Source: Thiodiazotropha sp040507035
GTDB lineage: Bacteria > Pseudomonadota > Gammaproteobacteria > Chromatiales > Chromatiaceae
Length of the DNA: 64,000 nt
Assembly (NCBI GenBank): GCA_040507035.1
Contig: JBEVVR010000037.1
Location: forward strand, 62,001-126,000
Direction: 5' to 3'
This document shows positions 34,543 through 43,255 of this stretch, in pieces. The notes under the pieces were generated by a model. That model saw only the letters and a program-made list of their open reading frames with translations. It ran no database searches and was not told the origin of the DNA. Made by a program: the position numbers and the translations under genes. Position 1 is the first letter of the stretch. The number at the start of each line of letters is the position of its first letter.

Positions 34543-35748
34543 CTAGAAGTCAAGCTGTGCCCGAACCTGAAATATTGCTGGTTCATCCTCGGCCTCTACG
34601 TCACCATCGGCATCGGCAAAGCGGTCGTTCTCAACAAATATTGTGTTGGCCATTAGTCGGATCTGTCGATTGATGTACCAGTTGAGTCCCAGGGTAAGAC
34701 TATCACTGGAACCACCCTCAATCTCTTCATCGTTAAGATCGAGAGAACTGAAACGAACCGCCAATTCCAGGGCACCCGAATCAGAAAGGGGGCGTATCCT
34801 TCCAAATTTTGCAGCGCGTTGCTTATAGCGACGACTTTCACCGCTAAAAAACCAACTTGCCTGCATATACCAGCCTTCAAAAGTGGGATCGGCACCCTCG
34901 TCACGCTCTACTTTGGCTTGTATCCACTCTCCCTGTAGCGAAAACGGACCAGCGACCCATGCACCTTCGACACCTAGCAAGACTGAGGAACGACTCTGCT
35001 CGAGTTTACCCGTATCGAGATAGCGAATATCCGTGATGTGTGATTCCGGTCTGACGTCGAAACGCACCTTCTCTTCATCATCCAACCTTCTGAAGCTGGC
35101 AGCCATACCCAAGTGCAGCACCGATCGCTCTTCTGCCCAGGGCGCATAGGTGAGTCGACCGGTCACTCCCCAGCCTTCGTCTCCCTCATCATCCGCATCG
35201 TCATCGTAGTCATCACCGAAAAAACCGGCGGCGAAGGTCATCTGCTCTGCGTGCCAATGTGCCCCGAGCCCCATGCTTCTTCCCGGTGCCAATGCATTCG
35301 GCAATGCACGTTCCATGAAGGTCAGGTAGCGCTTACTGGTCAGTTCCTCGAGACTGAATGGCTCTTTGAAGTGGCCGAGAGTAAATTGCCAGGGATAGTT
35401 GGCATCATAGGCAAACCAGGCATCCTTGACGTCCGCTTCGCCATCGGCAAAGTCGACACTGAACTCATAGATAAAATCAGCGTACAGACGCCCTTCCAGA
35501 TCGAGTCTCAAGTCACGCAGTTCACTTCCATTACCCAGGGCGTTCTTGTCTTCGTCATAGACTGCCACATCGGCGAGGATTCTGCCCCCCAGCTGTATGG
35601 AAAATTCACCATCGGTTGTGGTCGCTTCCAATCCACCATCGGTGTTTATAACCAGATCACGATAGCTGTCAGAAGGCGCTTCAGGCGCTGCGAATAAAAC
35701 AGAAGAGAAGAGAACATTGAGTAGCAACAGTGGAATAATTCTATGCAT
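34543..35748 (-). CDS. OprO/OprP-type (phosphate-selective-like) porin
   Basis: A 401-residue outer-membrane beta-barrel. It has a signal peptide (MHRIIPLLLLNVLFSSVLFAA), strands such as FSIQLGGRILADVAVYD and LRDLRLDLEGRLYADFIYEF, a FTLGHFKEPFSLEELTS motif typical of OprO/OprP, and a C-terminal QVRAQLDF ending in Phe. Extra acidic loops (DDYDDDADDEGDEG) suggest cation binding or specificity. It follows tatD by 12 bases and precedes the PhnD-like gene by 13. With PhnD it would form an uptake or sensing route for an anion; specificity is inferred. No clear Shine-Dalgarno is seen. Confidence 0.85.
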   Translation of the reverse strand: MHRIIPLLLLNVLFSSVLFAAPEAPSDSYRDLVINTDGGLEATTTDGEFSIQLGGRILADVAVYDEDKNALGNGSELRDLRLDLEGRLYADFIYEFSVDFADGEADVKDAWFAYDANYPWQFTLGHFKEPFSLEELTSKRYLTFMERALPNALAPGRSMGLGAHWHAEQMTFAAGFFGDDYDDDADDEGDEGWGVTGRLTYAPWAEERSVLHLGMAASFRRLDDEEKVRFDVRPESHITDIRYLDTGKLEQSRSSVLLGVEGAWVAGPFSLQGEWIQAKVERDEGADPTFEGWYMQASWFFSGESRRYKQRAAKFGRIRPLSDSGALELAVRFSSLDLNDEEIEGGSSDSLTLGLNWYINRQIRLMANTIFVENDRFADADGDVEAEDEPAIFQVRAQLDF

Positions 35749-35760
35749 AGCGTGTCTAGT

Positions 35761-36552
35761 TCAACTGGGTTGTTGTCGTTGTACCAAGGGAAAACAGCGA
35801 TAGAAATTGGCTGTTGTAATATCTGCGATAGCCTCGACGCTGATCCCTTTTAGCTCGGCTACACGTGCGGCGACATGGCGCACATGGATGGGTTGATTCG
35901 GCTTGCCCCGGTGTGGCACGGGTGCCAAGTAGGGTGAGTCTGTCTCCACCAGCAGGCGATCCATCGGCACCTGTTTTACCACTTCACGCAACTCACTGGC
36001 GTTGTTGAAAGTAATGATACCGGAGAATGAGATATAAAAACCCATCTCCAGGGCCTGCCTCGCCATTACCCAATTCTCGGTGAAACAGTGCATCACGCCG
36101 CCAGCCTCATCGGCCCCCTCTTCCTGCATGATACGAATGGTATCGTTCCTGGCATCCCGGGTATGGATGATCAGAGGCATGGCCGCCGCCTTGGCTGCCC
36201 GTATATGTTGGCGAAATCTTGAGCGCTGCCAATCAAGATCCCCTTCGCCGTGAAAGTAGTCCAGACCTGTCTCACCAATGGCAACCACCTTTTCACCGCG
36301 TGAGAGCCTAAGCAACTCGTCAACATCCGGCTCGCGACGATCCTTGTCATTCGGGTGGACACCCACTGAAATGGAGACCTGGGGATAGTCCGCAACCAGC
36401 GCCGCCATCGCCGGCCAGGATTCGAGATCGATAGAGACACACAAGAGATGATCGATGCCATTTGCCTGGGTTTCACTCATGAAACGAGCGAAATCCCCGT
36501 CATAGGGGGCGAGTCCGACGCGATCGAGGTGACAGTGTGAATCGACTAGCAT
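35761..36552 (-). CDS. TatD-family metal-dependent deoxyribonuclease/hydrolase (YcfH-type)
   Basis: A 263-residue TIM-barrel hydrolase. Metal ligands are visible: DSHCHLD near the N-terminus, a Glu in GETGLDYFHG, a His in IIHTRDA and HCFTE, and the final Asp in VETDSPYLAPVPHRGKPNQP. Homologues (YcfH/TatD) are Mg2+-dependent 3'-to-5' nucleases or related hydrolases. It is the last gene of the conserved fab-pabC-mltG-tmk-holB-pilZ-tatD order, 206 bases after the PilZ gene. The porin ATG lies only 12 bases downstream, so read-through into the porin unit is possible. Confidence 0.93.
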   Translation of the reverse strand: MLVDSHCHLDRVGLAPYDGDFARFMSETQANGIDHLLCVSIDLESWPAMAALVADYPQVSISVGVHPNDKDRREPDVDELLRLSRGEKVVAIGETGLDYFHGEGDLDWQRSRFRQHIRAAKAAAMPLIIHTRDARNDTIRIMQEEGADEAGGVMHCFTENWVMARQALEMGFYISFSGIITFNNASELREVVKQVPMDRLLVETDSPYLAPVPHRGKPNQPIHVRHVAARVAELKGISVEAIADITTANFYRCFPLVQRQQPS

Positions 36553-36758
36553 GCAAGTTTTCCGTCGTGGTTACCGTTTATTTGAGGGGGTTGCAATCCC
36601 ATCTACGAACTCAGCTCGGAATATATATGCCTAGGTAGGAGATTCATCAGCAGCGTTAGTGTGGTGCTGAGATTTGTCTGCGCTCAGACTTCTTCGTTGC
36701 TCAGTTAGTCATCTCGCCCATGGTTGGATGACAAGCTCAATATCTAGGCAGGTGAGAA

Positions 36759-37106
36759 TCAAAGTGTATGGGTGGGTCGATCCGATTTCAAGGCACCGGC
36801 AAGATAGGTCTCGATCTTGTTGCGTGCGGCACCACCGTCCTGGTCGCTGAACTGGACACCGATACCGGCTGCCCTATTGCCTTCGGCGCCCACGGGGGTA
36901 ATCCAGATAATCTTTCCAGCTACCGGCAGGCGCTCTGTCTCATCCATCAGCGTCAGCAGCATAAAGACCTCGTCACCCAGCCGGTACTGCTTGGTGGTAG
37001 GGATAAAAAGCCCCCCAAATTCAACAAATTGCATATAGGCCGCATACAAGGCGTTTTTATCCTTGATGGTCAGCGATAGTATGCCCTGTTTAGGTCCGCC
37101 TGGCAT
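36759..37106 (-). CDS. PilZ-domain protein
   Basis: A 115-residue protein consisting of one PilZ domain. It lies immediately after holB in the order conserved in gammaproteobacteria, where the gene is called pilZ and is needed for type IV pilus assembly. The sequence FVEFGGLFIPTTKQYRLGDEVFMLLTLMDETERLPVAGKIIWITP fits. The RxxxR and DxSxxG c-di-GMP residues of binding-type PilZ domains are not visible, as in the Pseudomonas pilZ protein that does not bind c-di-GMP. No pilus structural genes lie in the window. Confidence 0.85.
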   Translation of the reverse strand: MPGGPKQGILSLTIKDKNALYAAYMQFVEFGGLFIPTTKQYRLGDEVFMLLTLMDETERLPVAGKIIWITPVGAEGNRAAGIGVQFSDQDGGAARNKIETYLAGALKSDRPTHTL

Positions 37107-37124
37107 AGGGTTCTCGGTCTCTAT

Positions 37125-38129
37125 CTAGTTTGCCCGTTTAGCGCAATCAGACCAGGAAATCAGCAACTTTTCCAAGACCAACTGCGGGTTTAGGTTACTC
37201 TCCACACTCCTCCTGGCCGCATAGACCTGGAGCAGATAGCCATGAAGGGCCTTCGAGTTTAACTTGTCGGCCGCTTTCTGCAAAGCTTGAGTGAGATCTC
37301 GGTTGAAGAGAAGTTCGCTATCTACTCCTTCACGAAGACGGATCAGGTCGATCACCCATCCCGCCAACCACTCCAATAGCAGTTTCCTCTCGAAACCACC
37401 CCATACCCTTGCCAGGCTGACCGGATCCCGCTTCCCCCCTGGGAGCTGTAAAAAACCGCTCAACATCTCGCGACGGGCCTTCATCAGTTCGCTGTTGTCC
37501 AGCTGGAGGGCCTTGAGCGGGGCACCGTTTGCCAGGGTCAAAATTAGCTCCGGATCCTCATGGTTGATCTTTTCACGCAGCCACGGAACGGACTCTGACC
37601 TATCCGGAGGCAGGAACTGAATACCCTGACAACGGCTGCGTATGGTAGGAAGAAGCCTGCCAGGCTGATCGCTCAGGAGCATTATCACTGTCCCCGGTGT
37701 AGGCTCTTCCAGGGTCTTGAGCAGACTGTTCGCCGCGGCATTGTTCATGCGATGCGCCGGCTCTACCGCGATAACCTTATAAGAACCCCCATGGGCAGTT
37801 AGCGAGGCACTGGCGGTCAGGTTGCGTATCGCCTCAATCGTTATCTCGCCGCTTTTGCTCTCCTCATCCGGTCTCAGCCATCTGAAGTCAGGATGACTAC
37901 CACTCTGCAGCAGTTGGCAATGTCGGCAGACCCCGCAGGCGAGGCCGTCACTCTCTCTATCCGTGCACAACAGGGACTGGGCAAAACTGAGCATGAACTG
38001 CTCCTTGCCCAATCCGGGAGGACCGGAGAGTAGCAGTGCATGGGGCAACCGCTCCTGGTTCAGGGCTTGCTGCAGCAAACGCCACTGAGCCTCTTGCCAG
38101 GGCAGCCGTTGATAGCGTAAATCACTCAT
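37125..38129 (-). CDS. holB: DNA polymerase III delta' subunit
   Basis: The 334-residue delta' subunit of the clamp loader. It has a P-loop-like LLSGPPGLGKEQFM, a structural Zn site (CGVCRHCQLLQSGSHPDF), the AAA+ sensor motif AANSLLKTLEEP and a C-terminal helical collar domain. The ATG at 38129 starts MSDLRYQRLPW, overlaps the tmk stop by 8 bases and fits the family. The frame is open to 38201, inside tmk, and is disregarded there. It is translationally coupled to tmk. Confidence 0.93.
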   Translation of the reverse strand: MSDLRYQRLPWQEAQWRLLQQALNQERLPHALLLSGPPGLGKEQFMLSFAQSLLCTDRESDGLACGVCRHCQLLQSGSHPDFRWLRPDEESKSGEITIEAIRNLTASASLTAHGGSYKVIAVEPAHRMNNAAANSLLKTLEEPTPGTVIMLLSDQPGRLLPTIRSRCQGIQFLPPDRSESVPWLREKINHEDPELILTLANGAPLKALQLDNSELMKARREMLSGFLQLPGGKRDPVSLARVWGGFERKLLLEWLAGWVIDLIRLREGVDSELLFNRDLTQALQKAADKLNSKALHGYLLQVYAARRSVESNLNPQLVLEKLLISWSDCAKRAN

Positions 38130-38757
38130 CCAGACTCTCCAGATAGTGACCAATCGTCGCTGAGATCTGCTGCTGAACCTGTGACAATTCCGGCGCTGCA
38201 TCGATGACTCGCACGCGTCCCGGTTCCTCCCTTGCGATCTGTAAATAACCGCTTCTCACCCGTTCGAAAAAATCTTGCGTTTCTCGCTCAAACCGATCGG
38301 GCTCGGAGCGTTCTCCGGCACGCTGCAAGCCTAACTCCACCGGCAAGTCGAGGAGAAGGGTCAGATCCGGGCGCAATTCTCCCTGAACAAACTTCTGCAG
38401 TTCTGCAATCTTTTCAAGGGAGAGCCCCCTACCAGCCCCCTGATAGGCAAAACTTGCATCGGTGAAGCGATCGCACAACACCCATATCCCCTGCTCCAGG
38501 GCCGGAAGGATCTTTTGCTGAAGATGCTCGGCACGGGCGGCGAACATCAGCAGCAACTCCGTATCATCCGCCATCCCAGTGTGCTTGTGTCCTAAAAGGA
38601 GTTCACGAATTGCCTCACCCAGGGGTGTTCCTCCCGGTTCCCGGGTGAACAATACCTGTTTACCGGCGGCTTCGAGCTGGGTTTGAATAAACGCCAGGTT
38701 GCTGCTCTTTCCCGCGCCTTCACCACCCTCAACTGTAATGAATCTTCCTCTTGCCAT
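38122..38757 (-). CDS. tmk: Thymidylate kinase
   Basis: A 211-residue dTMP kinase that makes dTDP for DNA synthesis. It has the P-loop GGEGAGKSS, the DR(Y/F) motif as CDRFTDAS, and the lid region RSGYL/RAGERSEPDRFERE typical of the gammaproteobacterial type. It overlaps holB by 8 bases at its 3' end and follows mltG by 14 bases. Confidence 0.95.
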   Translation of the reverse strand: MARGRFITVEGGEGAGKSSNLAFIQTQLEAAGKQVLFTREPGGTPLGEAIRELLLGHKHTGMADDTELLLMFAARAEHLQQKILPALEQGIWVLCDRFTDASFAYQGAGRGLSLEKIAELQKFVQGELRPDLTLLLDLPVELGLQRAGERSEPDRFERETQDFFERVRSGYLQIAREEPGRVRVIDAAPELSQVQQQISATIGHYLESLDE

Positions 38758-38771
38758 CAGCTTGGTTTCGT

Positions 38772-39773
38772 TTATCTCTTCAACTGATACTTGCGTACCG
38801 CCCGGTTGTGCTCCTCGAGTGTTGCCGAGAAATAGTGTCCGCCATCCCCGGTAGCAACGAAATAGAGTGATTTGCCATCTTGCGGATGCAGTGCCGCATG
38901 AATCGCCGCACCGCTGGGCATGGCAATCGGTGTGGGTGTCAGTCCCTTATGCAGATAGGTGTTGTAGGGAGTGTCACGGGTGAGATCCCGCTTGCGGATA
39001 TTGCCATCAAAACTATCGCCCATGCCGTAGATCACCGTGGGATCGGTCTGCAACAACATGCCCTTTTCTAACCGTCTGGTAAAAACGCCTGCTATCTTGC
39101 CCCGCTCATCTGGCAAACCGGTCTCACGTTCGATAATCGAGGCCAGGATGAGTGCCTCATAGGAATTTTTCAGTGGCAGTTTTTTTTGTCTTTGCTGCCA
39201 GGCCTGCTCAAGTACCGCCTGCATGCGCTTGTAAGCGCGTTTGAGAAACGCCTCGTCACTGGTACCTCGCGGAAAGTGATAGGTATCCGGATAGAAACGC
39301 CCCTCGGGGTGCAGGTCACCGAAACCGAGGTGTTGCATCACCTGGTCATTGGCGACATCTTTCAAGGTGGGTATCAATATAGGGTTATTTCTGATCGCCT
39401 GCATCATCTGTTCGAAGGTCCAGCCTTCAATGATGGTGAGTGCATACTGAACCACCTGAGAGGAACTGAGGATTTCCAGCAGCTTCGGTGGTGTTGTGTC
39501 CGCGGGCAGGAAATACTCACCGGCCTTGAGTCTGCTCGCTTGTCCCTGCCAACGGGCAACGAATCGCAACAACAACGGTTTTTCGAGTACACCCCGTTGC
39601 TGCAGATCATCCGCCAGGCTTCTTACCGTCATTCCCGGTTGCAGAATATAGGTGATCCCCTCCTCAGGCAGATTGAGTCTGTTGTTGATGAAACCTTCAT
39701 ACTCCATCCAGCCCCAGGCAAGCAGGATACTGACAACGAAGATAAGGGTTCCGAGGAGTCGATTAACCCGCAT
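38772..39773 (-). CDS. mltG: Endolytic murein transglycosylase MltG
   Basis: MltG (YceG) cleaves nascent peptidoglycan strands at the membrane, setting glycan length. The 333-residue protein has an N-terminal membrane anchor (LLGTLIFVVSILLAWGWM), a LysM-like segment, and the YceG catalytic region with ASIIERETG (the conserved catalytic Glu) followed by ATVFTRRLEKGMLLQTDPTV-like and YNTYLHKGLTPTPI sequences. It lies between pabC (124 bases) and tmk (14 bases) in conserved order. Confidence 0.94.
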   Translation of the reverse strand: MRVNRLLGTLIFVVSILLAWGWMEYEGFINNRLNLPEEGITYILQPGMTVRSLADDLQQRGVLEKPLLLRFVARWQGQASRLKAGEYFLPADTTPPKLLEILSSSQVVQYALTIIEGWTFEQMMQAIRNNPILIPTLKDVANDQVMQHLGFGDLHPEGRFYPDTYHFPRGTSDEAFLKRAYKRMQAVLEQAWQQRQKKLPLKNSYEALILASIIERETGLPDERGKIAGVFTRRLEKGMLLQTDPTVIYGMGDSFDGNIRKRDLTRDTPYNTYLHKGLTPTPIAMPSGAAIHAALHPQDGKSLYFVATGDGGHYFSATLEEHNRAVRKYQLKR

Positions 39774-39897
39774 TTCTCACCAGGCTGAGTTTACAAATTC
39801 GCAGTGAAGCATAGACCTTACGCATAATCCCATTCTACTGGAAAAAAGCCTGGGGTGAAGCCGGATACCACAGCGATGGGAAGGGAGTGGCATAAGG

Positions 39898-40713
39898 CTA
39901 TGATGCCATGCATGCACGCTCTACTCGCCTGCGCAACTCGAGCGGTATGATATCCAAATCATAGCGTTGTTTATTAAACTCCGCGACTGGAGTAAATCCC
40001 ATCAAAGAATTGGTCATAAAAAGGGCATCGGCATTGAGTAGACTTTGCACATCCAACTCAGTGATCTGCAACGGCATTGAGAGCTCTTCGGCGATTTCGA
40101 TCACCAGCTCTCTGACTACTCCCGCTATACCAGAATGGCTCAAGTCGGGAGTGTAGAGGATACCCTCCCGTATCATGAAAAGGTTGCTTTGGCTGCCACA
40201 AATCACCTGTTCCCGTTCATCCAACATCAGGCACTCATCCAGCTGTGCATCCTGACACTCACTGCGGGCCAGCACCTGTTCCAGACGATTCAGGTGTTTT
40301 AAACCTGCGAGCTGGCTGTTTCGACCGATTCGGGTCTGACAGACGCCGAGACGGAGACCTTCGCTGTACCAGGCTTGTGGATAATCCGGCCAGGGATGGA
40401 GGCTGAGTAGGCGCTGAGGTGTGCACAGAGTCGGTATCGCATAACCCCTGCCCCCGCTGCCACGGGTGAGAATAATCTTTAATACTGCTCGATCCTGCCC
40501 CGCACAGAGCGATAATGCCTCTTGTTTGAGCAGTTGTTTATCTGTTGCAGGCAGACCGAGAACCGACTCGCCGTAATTGAGCCGGGTGATATGCCGCTGC
40601 CATTGTGCGGGACGCCCCTGGTAGACAGCCAATGTCTCGAATAGACCATCGCCATATTGCAGGCCACGATCAGAGCAATCTATCCGCTCACCAGGTTTGC
40701 CGTTAATCAGCAA
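39898..40713 (-). CDS. pabC: Aminodeoxychorismate lyase (PLP fold-type IV)
   Basis: A 271-residue PLP enzyme that releases pyruvate from 4-amino-4-deoxychorismate to yield p-aminobenzoate for folate. It starts MLINGKPGERIDCSDRGLQYGDGLFET, the hallmark of the class IV aminotransferase fold, and has the PLP-binding Lys in GLKHLNRLEQVLARSE. The C-terminal AEELSMPLQITELDVQSLL and FMTNSLMGFTPV are typical. It follows fabF by 13 bases in conserved order. Confidence 0.93.
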   Translation of the reverse strand: MLINGKPGERIDCSDRGLQYGDGLFETLAVYQGRPAQWQRHITRLNYGESVLGLPATDKQLLKQEALSLCAGQDRAVLKIILTRGSGGRGYAIPTLCTPQRLLSLHPWPDYPQAWYSEGLRLGVCQTRIGRNSQLAGLKHLNRLEQVLARSECQDAQLDECLMLDEREQVICGSQSNLFMIREGILYTPDLSHSGIAGVVRELVIEIAEELSMPLQITELDVQSLLNADALFMTNSLMGFTPVAEFNKQRYDLDIIPLELRRRVERACMAS

Positions 40714-40726
40714 TGAGCCATCGTCC

Positions 40727-41968
40727 TCAGGTCAGGCGACGAAAAGCCAGGGTACCGTTGGTGCCGCCAAATCCGAAAGAGTTGGATATCACCACATCCA
40801 GTTTCATCTCCCTCGCGGTGTTGGGCACATAGTCCAAGTCGCACTGCGGATCCTGGTTTTGCAGATTGATGGTGGGAGGCACAACCTGGTGGTGGAGCGC
40901 AAGGATGGTATAGACCGCCTCCGCACCTCCCGCTGCGCCCAGCATGTGGCCTGTCATCGACTTGGTGGAGCTGACACACAGCTTATAGGCGTGATCACCG
41001 AAAGCGCGTTTCACAGCCATTGTCTCCGCCACGTCACCGGCCGGGGTGGATGTCCCATGAGCATTGATGTAATCGACCTCATCCATGTTGATACCACCAT
41101 CCTCAAGTGCCAACTGCATGCACTTGGCAGCCCCGGAACCGTCCACCGAAGGGGCGGTCATGTGATAGGCATCGGAGTTCATACCGATCCCGGCCAGCTC
41201 CGCATAGATCTTGGCGCCACGCGCCTTGGCTTGCTCGTACTCCTCCAGGACCACCACACCGGCGCCATCGCTGAGCACAAAACCGTCCCGGTCCTTGTCC
41301 CAGGGACGACTGGCGCCCTGAGGATCGTCATTGCGACGGGAGAGTGCGCGGGCTGCAGCGAATCCGCCAAGGCCCACCGGAGAGGTAGCCATCTCCGCGC
41401 CACCGGCAATCATCACATCGGTGCGACCATAACGAATCATCATTGCCGCCTCGGCAATGCTGTGGGCACCGCTGCTGCATGCGGAGACGATGGAGTAGTT
41501 CGGCCCCTTCAACCCATACATGATAGAGAGGTTTCCTGAGACCATGTTGATGATGCTCGAGGGCACGAAAAAGGGTGAGATTTTACGCGGACCACCATCC
41601 AGGTAGGACTGATAGCTGTTTTCGATACCGGTGATTCCACCGATTCCGGAACCGATCAGAACGCCAATTCGGTCGGCATTCTCCTCTGTCACTTCAAGCC
41701 CAGCATCCTTGATCGCCTGTATACCCGCAGCAATACCGTAATGGATAAACTTATCCATTTTCTTGGCTTCTTTTTTCGCTATGTAGTCTGTAATCTCGAA
41801 GCCATAGATGGGACCACCAAACTGGGTCGAGAATGATTCAACATCAAAATGGGTGATGGGTTGAATACCACTCTTGCCGGCCTGAATATTCTCCCATGAG
41901 GTAGGAATATCCAGTCCTACAGGTGACACCATGCCTAAACCCGTAACGACGACCCTTCTTGCAGTCAT
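40727..41968 (-). CDS. fabF: 3-oxoacyl-[ACP] synthase II
   Basis: The 413-residue condensing enzyme elongates acyl-ACP with malonyl-ACP in fatty-acid synthesis. It has the active-site Cys in VSACSSGAHSIAEA, the first catalytic His in YINAHGTSTPAGD and the second in SMTGHMLGAAGG. The end FGFGGTNGTLAF is the KAS II signature. It lies after acpP, separated by 112 bases containing a strong terminator-like hairpin, and precedes pabC. Confidence 0.96.
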   Translation of the reverse strand: MTARRVVVTGLGMVSPVGLDIPTSWENIQAGKSGIQPITHFDVESFSTQFGGPIYGFEITDYIAKKEAKKMDKFIHYGIAAGIQAIKDAGLEVTEENADRIGVLIGSGIGGITGIENSYQSYLDGGPRKISPFFVPSSIINMVSGNLSIMYGLKGPNYSIVSACSSGAHSIAEAAMMIRYGRTDVMIAGGAEMATSPVGLGGFAAARALSRRNDDPQGASRPWDKDRDGFVLSDGAGVVVLEEYEQAKARGAKIYAELAGIGMNSDAYHMTAPSVDGSGAAKCMQLALEDGGINMDEVDYINAHGTSTPAGDVAETMAVKRAFGDHAYKLCVSSTKSMTGHMLGAAGGAEAVYTILALHHQVVPPTINLQNQDPQCDLDYVPNTAREMKLDVVISNSFGFGGTNGTLAFRRLT

Positions 41969-42005
41969 ATATGACTACCCCCGAAAAAATGAGTGGTATT
42001 GCTGA

Positions 42006-42051
42006 AAAGCAAAAGGCCGCGCCTCTTTCAAATGATAGAGCGTGGCGGCCT
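42006..42051 (-). terminator. Terminator/attenuator between acpP and fabF
   Basis: On the minus strand AGGCCGC and GCGGCCT pair (with an inner GCTCT/AGAG(G) extension and a short loop) and are followed by TTTTGCTTTT. It starts about 30 bases after the acpP stop. It probably ends most acpP transcripts, with partial read-through into fabF, which fits the high need for ACP. Confidence 0.75.
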
Positions 42052-42080
42052 ACGAAGATTGAAAAATCTTTGGCTAAAGA

Positions 42081-42314
42081 TTAACTGTGTTCGTTGATGT
42101 AATCGACAGCAAGCTGAACAGTTGTAATCTTTTCAGCCTCCTCATCAGGAATCTCGGTTTCGAATTCCTCTTCGAGGGCCATTACCAATTCCACAGTGTC
42201 GAGAGAGTCAGCGCCAAGATCATCGACAAAAGAGGCCTCTAAGGTTACCTCTTCTTCCTTCACGCCTAGTTGTTCTACGACAATTTTACGAACTCGTTCT
42301 ACGACATCGCTCAT
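42081..42314 (-). CDS. acpP: Acyl carrier protein
   Basis: A 77-residue carrier of growing acyl chains. The serine for the 4'-phosphopantetheine arm is in the motif GADSLDTVELVM. It is very acidic (EEEFETEIPDEEAEK) as usual. The ATG at 42314 gives MSDVVERVRKIVVEQLG, the standard start; an upstream open frame to 42401 is non-homologous. It lies between fabG and fabF, with a long AT-rich leader (42315-42511) that should contain its own promoter. Confidence 0.96.
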   Translation of the reverse strand: MSDVVERVRKIVVEQLGVKEEEVTLEASFVDDLGADSLDTVELVMALEEEFETEIPDEEAEKITTVQLAVDYINEHS

Positions 42315-42511
42315 GTTATTAATTTCCTCTGCATTATCCGACGGCCTCGAAAAGGACCGATGCGGTATTGTAGTAACAAACCACAGTTGAGAAAAGCGCA
42401 ATCCTCTGATAGGGATTACACCATTAATTGAGTATATATTTGTATAAATTACATAGATTTATTTTTGTTAGTTAATGTTGATTGTTAGGACATACTCAAG
42501 GCCTTGTCTTA

Positions 42512-43255
42512 TCAACTCATGTACATTCCGCCATTTACATGGAGTGTTTCACCAGTGATATATCGTCCAGACTCTGCCGCCAGGAACAACACAGCATTGG
42601 CGATATCCTCGGGTAACCCCAGTTTGTGCAAAGGGATATTCTCTTCGAGACTCTTGCGTTGAGCTTCAGGTAACTCTTTTGTCATATCGGTCTCGATAAA
42701 ACCGGGCGCCACGGAATTGACCGTGATCCCTCTCGATCCAACTTCTCTAGCGAGAGAACGGGTAAACCCATGAATCCCGGCCTTGGCAGCGGCATAGTTG
42801 CTTTGACCCGCATTCCCCATCACGCCCACCACGGATGAGATGTTGATTATACGGCCTTTTCGCGCCTTCATCATGCCTCGCAACACCGCCTTGCTAAGAC
42901 GAAACACGGAGCTTAAATTGGTATTGATAATCGCCTCCCACTCCTCGTCTTTCATGCGCATCAAAAGATTGTCACGGGTGATACCGGCATTGTTCACCAA
43001 AATCGTCGGAGCGCCGTAATCTTTATTCACCGCCTCGATAAGGCTATCGATGGATTTGGCTTCAGTGACATTCAGCACCATGCCACAACCCGCTTGGCCC
43101 GCAGACTCAAAGCGTTGCGTTATCCCCTGCGCCCCCTTGTCGGAAGTCGCCGTGCCGATCACTGTCGCCCCCGCCGTTGCAATGGCATCGGCTATGGCGG
43201 CACCAATGCCTCGGCTGGCACCTGTTACCAGTGCTATTTCGTTTTCCAGGTTCAT
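42512..43255 (-). CDS. fabG: 3-oxoacyl-[ACP] reductase
   Basis: A 247-residue short-chain dehydrogenase that reduces the beta-keto group of acyl-ACP with NADPH. It has the glycine-rich TGASRGIG nucleotide motif, NNAG, the catalytic Ser and the YxxxK pair in SSVVGVMGNAGQSNYAAAKAG, and the family C-terminus GETLHVNGGMYMS. It overlaps the fabD stop by 4 bases, indicating translational coupling. Confidence 0.96.
   Translation of the reverse strand: MNLENEIALVTGASRGIGAAIADAIATAGATVIGTATSDKGAQGITQRFESAGQAGCGMVLNVTEAKSIDSLIEAVNKDYGAPTILVNNAGITRDNLLMRMKDEEWEAIINTNLSSVFRLSKAVLRGMMKARKGRIINISSVVGVMGNAGQSNYAAAKAGIHGFTRSLAREVGSRGITVNSVAPGFIETDMTKELPEAQRKSLEENIPLHKLGLPEDIANAVLFLAAESGRYITGETLHVNGGMYMS

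Noticed and set aside
36553..36758. Possible tRNA or small RNA in the pilZ-tatD gap
   Set aside because: No cloverleaf or conserved tRNA boxes could be drawn; several short inverted segments do not form a stable structure.
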